From an uncultured Erysipelotrichaceae bacterium (GTDB lineage: Bacteria; Bacillota_I; Bacilli_A; RF39; UBA660): a DNA stretch of 47,873 bases. The stretch lies in NCBI GenBank assembly GCA_948442015.1, contig CAOJRP010000012.1:1-47873 (forward strand), read 5' to 3'. The notes below the pieces were generated by a model. It searched no databases. It was not told the DNA's origin and saw only the letters and a program-made list of their open reading frames with translations. The translations under genes and the position numbers were made by a program. This document shows, piece by piece, positions 8,700 to 15,056 of the stretch; the first letter of the stretch is position 1, and every line of letters begins with the position of its first letter.

Positions 8700-9593
8700 T
8701 TATTCATAAATTTTTTTAATTTCAACACCAGTATAGTATTTTTTTATTATATCTTGATACTTATACCCCTCTTTTGCCATTAAATTAGCACCATATTGAC
8801 TAAGTCCTACTCCATGACCATAACCATTAGTTGTGACAATTATTTCATTTTCTTCTATAGCAAAAGTAAAGTCTGTAGAACGTAAATTCAATTTCTTTCT
8901 TATATCAATCCCACTAAAAGATTTGTTATTAATTATTATTTCCAAAACTCGATTACTAGTATCTTTTTTGATGTCTCCTATTACTATAGGTAATTCTAAC
9001 TCTAATATTTGCGAGAATTCTTTTAAAGGAATTTTTTTCTTAACAGTAAAATTATTTAAAGATGAATCTTCGAAAGATGAATCAACTCCTTGTAAATAGT
9101 CTTTATTACTACCAAAAACTGTTTCTGCATTGGTAGTTTTCCCATTACTCATCGAAAAGTAGTAAGCTTCTATCGGGCTACCATCATACGTAATTATTTC
9201 ATCTTTTGTCTCTTCGATTAATTCTTTTATTTTAGTAGAATATTTATCATAATCATTATCCCATTTTTGTTTTAATTCATCGTCTTCTTGGAATGCTTGA
9301 AGAGTTTTTGTAAAAACAAAATCTTTATTTTTATTAAGTTTATTTAAAGTATAAGTTCTAGTTGCTAATATTTGAGCTTTGATAGCTTCAGCCTCAAAAG
9401 AGGCAGGCATTTCTGCTGCAACAACATGATAAACATAATCATCTAGAAGAAGTAAAGTATCATTATAATTAACATAAATCTCTTCTTTTTTCGGTTCTTC
9501 TTCCTCCATTTTAAAATTAGTTTTCAAACGAAAACTAATTACAACGATTGGTATTAAAATAACTACTACTGCTAATAGTATTTTATTTTTCAT
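8700..9593 (-). CDS. spoIID: Stage II sporulation protein D, peptidoglycan lytic enzyme
   Basis: A membrane-anchored lytic transglycosylase that thins septal peptidoglycan during engulfment, working with SpoIIM and SpoIIP. It has an N-terminal transmembrane helix (ILLAVVVILIPIVVISF), then the SpoIID domain with VVAAEMPASFEAEAIKAQIL and ATRTYTL near residues 58-80, and the diagnostic end GYGHGVGLSQYGANLMAKEG near residue 260. The catalytic Glu of AAEMPASFE is present. At 297 aa it is slightly short of Bacillus SpoIID. It is directly upstream of spoIIQ in the same transcript. Confidence 0.95.
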   Translation of the reverse strand: MKNKILLAVVVILIPIVVISFRLKTNFKMEEEEPKKEEIYVNYNDTLLLLDDYVYHVVAAEMPASFEAEAIKAQILATRTYTLNKLNKNKDFVFTKTLQAFQEDDELKQKWDNDYDKYSTKIKELIEETKDEIITYDGSPIEAYYFSMSNGKTTNAETVFGSNKDYLQGVDSSFEDSSLNNFTVKKKIPLKEFSQILELELPIVIGDIKKDTSNRVLEIIINNKSFSGIDIRKKLNLRSTDFTFAIEENEIIVTTNGYGHGVGLSQYGANLMAKEGYKYQDIIKKYYTGVEIKKIYE

Positions 9594-9601
9594 ATCTTCT
9601 C

Positions 9602-9799
9602 CTATAAAATTTTACTTGCCTCAATAAATCCCACAATGAAACTAGTTAATAAATACCCTAAACTACAAGATAAGATTACTACTAATATTCTTGCTTCTAA
9701 TGGTTTATTCTTTTTCATAAAACTATCAAAATTTAAGCCACTTAAAGCAAAAGAACTAATTAAAACAGATACAACATATACAAATACTTTATAATCCAT
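9602..9799 (-). CDS. ywzB: DUF1146 (YwzB) small membrane protein
   Basis: A 65-aa protein with two transmembrane helices, beginning MDYKVFVYVVSVLISSFALS, then a positively charged turn (MKKNKPLEARILVV) and a second helix. The family is conserved near murA and spoIID in Bacilli, with no settled function. The start at 9799 is chosen because GAAGGA precedes it, so it overlaps the end of rpiB by 11 nt; an open frame also continues to 9817. It is probably in the rpiB-ywzB-spoIID-spoIIQ operon. Confidence 0.8.
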   Translation of the reverse strand: MDYKVFVYVVSVLISSFALSGLNFDSFMKKNKPLEARILVVILSCSLGYLLTSFIVGFIEASKIL

Positions 9800-10244
9800 T
9801 ATATGTTCCTTCTTCATATTGTATGATTTTATTTACTCTTCTTTGATGTCTTTCTTCACTTGGCATTTCTGTTTTAAGAAAAGTATCAATTATTTCTGTT
9901 AGTATATTAACTCCTAAATCAGCACCTAAAGCTAGGGCATTAGCTCCATTATGCTCTTTAGCTGCAACTGCTTCTATTTCTGAAACAACTCTTGCACACC
10001 TAATTCCTTTTACTTTATTAGCAATAATGTTCATACCTATGCCATTACCACAAATTAAAACAGCTATATCACTTTTTTTATCCATTTTTTCTAAAACATT
10101 CAAAGCAAAATCGACATAATCGTCCCCTTCACTATTTTCGATAGTTGGTAAAAAAATATCTTGATACCCTAAATTTTTTAAGTTAATTATTAAATCTTTC
10201 AATACATCCTTTCCTCGATGGTCTGTTGCTATATATAATTTCAT
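9789..10244 (-). CDS. rpiB: Ribose-5-phosphate isomerase B family (RpiB/LacAB)
   Basis: Interconverts ribose-5-phosphate and ribulose-5-phosphate in the pentose phosphate pathway. Motifs are YIATDHRGKDVLK at the N terminus (family usual SDHAG), DYVDFALNV, then ICGNGIGMNIIANKVKGIRC and KEHNGANALALGAD. The usual CGTGIG is CGNGIG here, so a related LacA/LacB or sugar-phosphate isomerase role is possible. AAAAGGAG precedes the start. It is the first gene of a run into ywzB and spoIID. Confidence 0.88.
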   Translation of the reverse strand: MKLYIATDHRGKDVLKDLIINLKNLGYQDIFLPTIENSEGDDYVDFALNVLEKMDKKSDIAVLICGNGIGMNIIANKVKGIRCARVVSEIEAVAAKEHNGANALALGADLGVNILTEIIDTFLKTEMPSEERHQRRVNKIIQYEEGTYNGL

Positions 10245-10249
10245 TTTTC

Positions 10250-11248
10250 TTACTCCTTTTCTATTACTTTTTTAAACGTTGGTAATAAACCAATTCCATC
10301 TGTACGATGTGGTGGTAATTGATATAAAACATGTTCTGGAAAATAATTACCTTTTATTAAATATGGTTCTTTATCTATTGCCACATCCCACCCAACATAT
10401 TTTACTTCTGGTACCACTTCACAAACTTTAGCAATAAAACTTTTTACTTGTTTCCATTTAGGAATTGTAACCCAAAGAATTTGTTCATGAGTTAGAGGAT
10501 GTTCTTTAAATAACTCTCCCTCTTTATTTATTGCTAAATAGTCAACAATCCCAGTTGATATATTAATTGGGACGACTAGCCCATCAAAATTAAAATTATC
10601 AACTACATTATTATTATTTCCTATTTTCAAAAATGCAGCCACAATTTCTTTATTTAGAGTTATGACTCTAATTGTGTTAAGAGAAGATGGGTGAAGCTTT
10701 TTTAATTCTTCACATTCTTTAGCTACTTCTTCAACTAAAGTTCTATTTGTACTTATTAGCATATCAAATACTTCTTTAGAATTTCTTCTATTTACAGATA
10801 TTATTTCTACACCTTCCCCACAGGATATTGATAGAGTTTTCGCAACTATTTGATAATGTTTATAAGCAAACGATTTAAATAGAGCTAAGCTTTCTTCATC
10901 AGGTTCTAGCTCTAACCAATCTCTTTTTAAGTATTTATTAAATTTCATATTAAAATCTATTTTATTAGAAAAATATTTAATATATTTAGGATTATTATAC
11001 TTCTTTATTAATTCATTATTTATTCCTCTTGTAATAATTGTTTTTCTTTGCTTTTTATTTAACTCATACATAGCAAATAACTTATAATCAGTATACCCAG
11101 CTTGATATTTTAGGCCACAATAAATTATATCAAGAAAGACTTTTATTTTCGATTTATTAGTTTTTTCAGCAATATCTACTGTTGTTTGAAACATTTCTTT
11201 GAAGTCCATATTTCTACCTGTTTGGAATAAATAACTTATTTTACTCAT
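10250..11248 (-). CDS. Sugar-transfer-associated ATP-grasp protein
   Basis: A 332-aa protein of the ATP-grasp fold found next to glycosyl-transfer genes (ATPgrasp_ST family). Signs are LKKLHPSSLNTIRVITL near residue 190, then NFNFDGLVVPINISTGIVD, an HPLTHEQILWVTIPKWKQ segment, VKYVGWDVAIDKEPYLIKGN and a C-terminal region that normally binds Mg-ATP. The exact substrate is unknown; a carboxylate-amine ligation on a cell-surface polymer is the usual suggestion. AGGTGG lies 4 nt before the ATG, with TATAAT just upstream, so it has its own promoter beyond the rpmE terminator. Confidence 0.85.
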   Translation of the reverse strand: MSKISYLFQTGRNMDFKEMFQTTVDIAEKTNKSKIKVFLDIIYCGLKYQAGYTDYKLFAMYELNKKQRKTIITRGINNELIKKYNNPKYIKYFSNKIDFNMKFNKYLKRDWLELEPDEESLALFKSFAYKHYQIVAKTLSISCGEGVEIISVNRRNSKEVFDMLISTNRTLVEEVAKECEELKKLHPSSLNTIRVITLNKEIVAAFLKIGNNNNVVDNFNFDGLVVPINISTGIVDYLAINKEGELFKEHPLTHEQILWVTIPKWKQVKSFIAKVCEVVPEVKYVGWDVAIDKEPYLIKGNYFPEHVLYQLPPHRTDGIGLLPTFKKVIEKE

Positions 11249-11275
11249 TGCACCACCTAATTAAATTATAGCACA

Positions 11276-11304
11276 AAGAAAAAAAACTGCAATTAAGCAG
11301 CTTT
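11276..11304 (-). terminator. Intrinsic terminator of rpmE
   Basis: Minus strand AAGCTGC, loop TTAATT, GCAGTTT followed by an eight-T run. The stem overlaps the rpmE stop codon. Confidence 0.8.
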
Positions 11305-11511
11305 ATTTTCATTATCAAATCCATACTTTTTATTAAACTTTTCCACAGAACCTGTTTTTTTAGCTCTTCCTTGAGAACCAGTATAGAATGGATGACATTC
11401 ACTACAAACTTCAACATGAATTTCATCTTTAATAGATTTTGTATTAAATGTAGCACCACAAGCACATTTTACTACACAATCTTTAATTTCTGGATGTAGA
11501 CCTTTTTTCAT
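11293..11511 (-). CDS. rpmE: Ribosomal protein bL31, zinc-binding type
   Basis: A 72-aa component of the 50S subunit that bridges to the 30S head. The zinc cysteines are present: CACGATF and [11 protein letters not shown], followed by the typical [17 protein letters not shown] tail, so this is the C+ type. Start [16 protein letters not shown] with AGGAG upstream. It is preceded by a hairpin in the leader (11530-11550). Confidence 0.96.
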   Translation of the reverse strand: MKKGLHPEIKDCVVKCACGATFNTKSIKDEIHVEVCSECHPFYTGSQGRAKKTGSVEKFNKKYGFDNENKAA

Positions 11512-11529
11512 TTTTATTCTCCTTCCGCC

Positions 11530-11550
11530 ATATCTAATTTGCTTAGATAT
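11530..11550 (-). promoter_or_regulatory. Hairpin in the rpmE leader
   Basis: An 8-bp perfect inverted repeat ATATCTAA / TTAGATAT with a 5-nt loop (11538-11542) lies immediately upstream of the ribosome site. Autogenous control of bL31 through its leader is known in Escherichia coli; a role here is inference. Confidence 0.45.
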
Positions 11551-11570
11551 AGTAATTTCTTGTCTTAAGT

Positions 11571-11598
11571 ATTATATCATATCATTAATAATTGACAA
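11571..11598 (-). promoter_or_regulatory. Sigma-A promoter of rpmE
   Basis: Minus strand TTGTCA (11593-11598), 16-bp spacer, TATAAT (11571-11576). Transcription would start about 50 nt before the rpmE start and include the leader hairpin. Confidence 0.7.
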
Positions 11599-11607
11599 GA
11601 GTTTTAA

Positions 11608-12123
11608 CTAAAATTTTAAAAAATTTAACACTTTACCGACTAAAAACACAATTTCATCACATTTTTTATTAGCAATTGTCTTACATATAGCTTTACCACC
11701 TACTGTTAAAGAAGAAATTATTGCTGTTATTATAATTGTTGTAAACGTCACTGGAAGAGAAAAAGTTTTAGCAACAGAAAGCGTTAAAACTGTTCCGAGT
11801 CCACCACTTATAATTCCACAAATATCTCCAATAACATCATTACAAATAGATGATATTTTAACAGATTTTTTTATTAAACCAATAGCTTCTTTGGCACCTT
11901 TAATTTTTTTTGATGCTTTTGCATGAAATGTTGCTTCATTGCTAGTTAGAGCAGCAACACCAATCATATCAGCAATAATTCCAATAATTATGACTAATAA
12001 TAAAATTATAAAAATTATGATGTTATTAAAGTTTTCCTCTATTAACGTTGTTACACTACTAAAAATAATAGATAAAATAAATGTCAATAAAAAAACTTTA
12101 TATAACCAGTTTTCTTTTTTCAT
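11608..12123 (-). CDS. CorB-like (DUF21-related) membrane protein
   Basis: A 171-aa membrane protein with about four helices, lacking the CBS domains of full CNNM/CorB magnesium transporters. Signature-like stretches are IIGIIADMIGVAALTSNEATF, FHAKASKKIKGAKEAIGLIK and CNDVIGDICGIISGGLGTVL, which recall short CorB-like proteins of Clostridia and Bacilli. Transport of Mg2+ or Co2+ is inferred from that resemblance only. AAGGGG precedes the ATG. A roughly 465-nt structured RNA with a strong promoter lies directly upstream with no visible terminator, so this gene may be read from that promoter. Confidence 0.7.
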   Translation of the reverse strand: MKKENWLYKVFLLTFILSIIFSSVTTLIEENFNNIIIFIILLLVIIIGIIADMIGVAALTSNEATFHAKASKKIKGAKEAIGLIKKSVKISSICNDVIGDICGIISGGLGTVLTLSVAKTFSLPVTFTTIIITAIISSLTVGGKAICKTIANKKCDEIVFLVGKVLNFLKF

Positions 12124-12165
12124 ATCTAACCCCTTATATAAAGTAATTTGTTAAATGTTATGGTA

Positions 12166-12630
12166 TATTATAAATTAATTTTACGGCTTTGGTCGAGTTG
12201 AATTTCTCTGTTATCTGACCATTAGTTACCTGCCGGCGATTTCTCTTTAACGATAACAACTAGTTGTTGCCATACTAGTTACTCGATTACCACTTAGTCC
12301 GCACTTCAATCTTTATAATATGGACACTCTAGAGGTTTTCCCAAACACAAACTTAATTATTCTTATTCGCTTTTGCAATATCATTTTCAAAATACTTGAA
12401 TCATTTATCCCATAATACCACTCACGACATGCACTTTTTTTCTTCATTCGCTGACGCAATAAAAGGATTTAGGTTATATGCCATTATAACTTTCCTTAAA
12501 TTTTAAATCATATATTCACCCTAACCTGGGCGGAAAAAGCAAATATACAAAGTGTCTAAGAAGTACAATTGGTAGATTTTTAGCCCTACCTTCAAATAAT
12601 GTTTGTGACTAGAATAATGCACCAAACATG
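12166..12630 (-). ncRNA. Long structured RNA of unknown class, about 465 nt
   Basis: There is no credible open frame in this stretch on either strand, yet it starts 7 nt after a perfect sigma-A promoter and holds several hairpins. Those I can see are GTTTGGTG...CACAAAC (12601-12627), GGTAG...CTACC (12571-12590), AACTAGT...ACTAGTT (12258-12280) and TGGTC...GACCA near the 3' end. Its base composition is less AT-biased than the flanks. I tested for RNase P, tmRNA, SRP RNA and T-box motifs and found none. It could be a free RNA or a very long leader of the CorB-like gene. The 3' end is approximate. Confidence 0.65.
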
Positions 12631-12636
12631 TTTAGA

Positions 12637-12665
12637 ATTATAGCACACTTTACACAATTTGTCAA
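12637..12665 (-). promoter_or_regulatory. Perfect consensus sigma-A promoter of the structured RNA
   Basis: Minus strand TTGACA (12660-12665), exactly 17-bp spacer, TATAAT (12637-12642). Both hexamers match consensus fully, which is typical of abundant stable RNAs. Confidence 0.9.
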
Positions 12666-12716
12666 ATCGTCCATAACAAACTATTGACTTATATAATTAT
12701 ATTAATATATTTAATT

Positions 12717-13331
12717 TTAATGACTTTCAGGAGGAAGTTTCATTGCAAGAACAGAAATATTATCAACTCTTGGTTTATATTCTTCATCATAACCAATTGG
12801 TTCCATAACACGATTTTCTCTTATAGCTTCTGATACAGATTGTTCTTTGATATATCCTCTACCTTGTAATTCTTCTGCTTTTAAAATAAAAGCTAGCAAT
12901 TCATTTAAAGGCTCTAATGCCTTTTCAATTTTGTTATATTCTTCTGTTAATGCTAGTTTTAGTTCCTTGTCTTTTTCTTCGTTTTCCTTTGCTTTTTTAT
13001 ATTTTTTCTTGCCTTTTTTGATAGCTTTTTTTACTTTACGGGAATTTTTTAAATCAGTTAAAGAAACTAATAAAGATGATACTGCGATTATTACTACTAC
13101 CAAAAAGAAAGGTATACCCATACAAAGTAACAATCCTAGTGCTAATGTAATTACTATTATACTAGTAACTTTTGCTTTTTTAGAAAATTTTAGAGAAGAT
13201 AAATTTTCTTCATACTCTTTAATTACGTTTTCTCTTTCTTCTATTTCTTGCTGTTTTTCCTTATTTTTTTGAAGTCTACTATTTTTTTCTTTAATTCTAT
13301 TTTCTAATTTTTGTTTTTCTACATCAAACAT
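12717..13331 (-). CDS. Coiled-coil membrane protein in the type VII locus
   Basis: A 204-aa protein I cannot assign. Residues 1-50 form a charged coiled coil (KLENRIKEKNSRLQKNKEKQ). Two adjacent transmembrane helices follow (VTSIIVITLALGLLLCMGIP and FFLVVVIIAVSSLLVSL), then a Lys-rich coiled coil and a C-terminal tail. AAGAAGGGCGG precedes the start. It lies downstream of the WXG100-like, EsaB and EssC genes with its own promoter, and could be a membrane accessory of the secretion machine; that is inference from position and topology. Confidence 0.7.
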   Translation of the reverse strand: MFDVEKQKLENRIKEKNSRLQKNKEKQQEIEERENVIKEYEENLSSLKFSKKAKVTSIIVITLALGLLLCMGIPFFLVVVIIAVSSLLVSLTDLKNSRKVKKAIKKGKKKYKKAKENEEKDKELKLALTEEYNKIEKALEPLNELLAFILKAEELQGRGYIKEQSVSEAIRENRVMEPIGYDEEYKPRVDNISVLAMKLPPESH

Positions 13332-13358
13332 TTTAAAACCGCCCTTCTTTAGGACTTT

Positions 13359-13387
13359 ATATTATATCAATTAATATAGTGTGTCAA
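13359..13387 (-). promoter_or_regulatory. Sigma-A promoter of the coiled-coil gene
   Basis: Minus strand TTGACA (13382-13387), 17-bp spacer, TAATAT (13359-13364); a TATAAT at 15-bp spacing overlaps. The -35 lies within the last codons of the upstream decayed gene. Confidence 0.6.
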
Positions 13388-13744
13388 GTTTTTTTAATTC
13401 GTTGTAGATAACAAATTCAAAATATTGTTTAAAATTTTTTATAAGTACTTGATTATTATCTATTTCATTATTGTATAAATGAATTTTCTTATAGTCTTGT
13501 TTTTCTAAATAAGTTTCCCATAAATTGTATATAAAACTTTCTTTTCTATCTCATTCATACTTTCTTCTCGTTCTTTAAAACTAGATATCATAAACTCTAA
13601 TTGAAATCCACTTCTTTGCATTGTTTCATTCTTCTTTAACCAAGATAATCTGTATTCCAAAGCCAATATTTTTTCTTTTATTTTTGTATATTCATTTAAT
13701 AAAGATATTTTTAATTTTTGGGATTTTTCTTCTAACTTTCCAAC
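13371..13744 (-). pseudogene. Frameshifted coiled-coil gene in the type VII locus
   Basis: Two overlapping minus-strand frames together read as one protein. An upstream frame (about 13505-13744) gives a helical segment with LEEKSQKLKISLLNEYTKIK and RSGFQLEFMISSFKEREES, then stops at 13505. A second frame picks up with WETYLEKQDYKKIHLYNNE and YFEFVIYNELKKLDTLY and stops at 13371. One frameshift near 13510-13520 joins them; the N terminus is lost behind a TGA at 13745. I infer a former helper or substrate of the secretion system. Confidence 0.7.
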
Positions 13745-13790
13745 TCATCCCTTAAGTTAATAAAACAATAGACTCTTAAAATAAAATATT

Positions 13791-13966
13791 TTAAAATACA
13801 AGAAGTTTATAACTTATTTGCTTGCCTAGTTTACTTTCAATATAAAGTGGCATACAAAGAATTGTATCATCCCTTGCTAAAACTATATATAAGAATTAGA
13901 AAAAAACTTTTTAGATTTTTCACAAATTCTATATTATTAGCTAATTTTATAGCAATCAAAATAACC
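13791..13966 (-). pseudogene. Second short decayed reading frame
   Basis: Minus-strand frames ANNIEFVKNLKSFFLILIYS (ending at a TGA near 13871) and ARDDTILCMPLYIESKLGKQ (ending TAA at 13791) overlap and look like parts of one gene with a frameshift. No start codon with a ribosome site is seen. The family is not recognised. Apart from this, the stretch 13745-14030 shows nothing I can support. Confidence 0.35.
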
Positions 13967-14030
13967 AATATTGTTATTTAGTACTCCTATTCATTTTCCT
14001 TAATCATTATATTAGATGGCATTTATCCAT

Positions 14031-14058
14031 AAAAAATACCAGTTTTGCAACTGATATT
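14031..14058 (-). terminator. Intrinsic terminator of the WXG100-like gene
   Basis: Minus strand ATATCAGTT, loop GCAA, AACTGGTAT then TTTTTT; 9-position stem with one wobble or mismatch, immediately after the stop at 14061. Confidence 0.85.
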
Positions 14059-14060
14059 TA

Positions 14061-14690
14061 TTAAGCTCCTAAATTGCTTATATTGGCTTGATTTAAAGCA
14101 TCACGTTGAGAAATTTCGCCACTCATACGAGTATTTAGAGAACTTTCTAATTCTTGCATTACTGAATTCAATTTATTTTTGATGTTAGTAACACTTGCAG
14201 TTAAAGCTTCTTGTTCATTGTTATCAAATGCATCAGCATTTCTAACAGCATTAACAATTGAATCTAAGTCAGCTTCAATAGCACTATTTAAATTTTTCAT
14301 AGGTATTTCTATGCTTGTTAAGTCTGCACCATCAGCAACACCTTTTTTACCATTTGGTAATGTATCATTTAACTTAAGATTAATATTTGGCATTCCAAAT
14401 GAGAATCCTGGATAATTAAAACTTTCGCCTTCAACATTATTTGTGTTTGTTACAGAAGTTCTCATTCCTTCATCCTTAGCTCTAAAAATATCTTGAATTT
14501 TTATTGATACTTCTTTTATGCAATTTTCAATTTCTGTTGCTAATTCTTGTGCTGAAACTGATACCCAAGCTTCATTAAAAGCCTCTCTCATTTTGTTTGT
14601 TTCAGTATTTACATCTGATACATATTTTTCGGCAGAACCATTAATTGAACTACATAATGCATTCAAATTTTCTTGACTAATTGCGGCCAT
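14061..14690 (-). CDS. WXG100-like type VII secretion protein, 209 aa
   Basis: The first 95 residues look like a WXG100/EsxA fold: two helices with NEAWVSVSAQELATEIE at the hairpin, Trp42 in the expected place but WVS in place of WxG. A Gly/Asn/Pro linker (about 100-130) leads to a second all-helical segment (about 135-205, AIEADLDSIVNAVRNADAFD) that may be a second hairpin. That would give a tandem protein about twice the usual length. The start at 14690 follows GGAGG. Upstream are a good promoter and a 5'-UTR hairpin; downstream a strong terminator, so expression can be high and separate from essC. Confidence 0.8.
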   Translation of the reverse strand: MAAISQENLNALCSSINGSAEKYVSDVNTETNKMREAFNEAWVSVSAQELATEIENCIKEVSIKIQDIFRAKDEGMRTSVTNTNNVEGESFNYPGFSFGMPNINLKLNDTLPNGKKGVADGADLTSIEIPMKNLNSAIEADLDSIVNAVRNADAFDNNEQEALTASVTNIKNKLNSVMQELESSLNTRMSGEISQRDALNQANISNLGA

Positions 14691-14711
14691 ATATCTTTTC
14701 CTCCTTCTTTC

Positions 14712-14732
14712 TATAGAAACTCGCTTTCTATA
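14712..14732 (-). promoter_or_regulatory. Inverted repeat in the 5' UTR of the WXG100-like gene
   Basis: TATAGAAA / TTTCTATA, perfect 8-bp arms with a 5-nt loop, directly before the GGAGG ribosome site. Could be an operator or an mRNA-stabilising hairpin. Confidence 0.45.
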
Positions 14733-14762
14733 ATAAAATCTTAGCACACTCTTTTTTTAAGC

Positions 14763-14791
14763 ACAATATTAGTTTACACAAAAAATGTCAA
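14763..14791 (-). promoter_or_regulatory. Sigma-A promoter of the WXG100-like gene
   Basis: Minus strand TTGACA (14786-14791), 17-bp spacer, TATTGT (14763-14768), starting just after the stop codon of the EsaB/YukD gene. Confidence 0.75.
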
Positions 14792-14792
14792 A

Positions 14793-15056
14793 TTATTTAC
14801 AAGAAATTAAAACTAACTCTGTAGCATTCTTAATATCGTTAGTTCTAATAAGTTCATTATTCTTATAAACATAGGAATTATCCTTATTTAATAGAACATA
14901 TTGACCATTTATTGGAAAGCTACCTTCTGTCAAATCATAGATACATTTAATAATTAATTTCTTTATTTTCCATACAAGCTCGTTTACTGGAATAAAAACA
15001 TCATATGTTGTATCTAACTCAGGAACAATTAATTTAATTAAAACTTTATTATTCAT
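14793..15056 (-). CDS. yukD: EsaB/YukD ubiquitin-like type VII secretion protein
   Basis: An 87-aa protein with a ubiquitin-like beta-grasp pattern (LIKLIVPELDTTYDVFIP, KIKKLIIKCIYDL, YVLLNKDNSYVY, LIRTNDIKNATELVLISC). EsaB/YukD is a small cytosolic component or regulator of Firmicute type VII secretion. The start overlaps the essC stop by 8 nt, so the two are translationally coupled. Confidence 0.85.
   Translation of the reverse strand: MNNKVLIKLIVPELDTTYDVFIPVNELVWKIKKLIIKCIYDLTEGSFPINGQYVLLNKDNSYVYKNNELIRTNDIKNATELVLISCK

Noticed and set aside
12166..12630. RNase P RNA, tmRNA or T-box leader
   Set aside because: The bacterial RNase P signatures (GAGGAAAGTCC, ACAGAA end), a tmRNA acceptor/T-arm with peptide tag, and the T-box motif AGGGTGG...ACCGCG were all looked for on the minus strand and are missing.
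12847..13272. 141-codon plus-strand reading frame opposite the coiled-coil gene
   Set aside because: Antisense shadow of a Lys/Glu-rich coding region: Ser/Phe/Leu-rich, no ribosome site.
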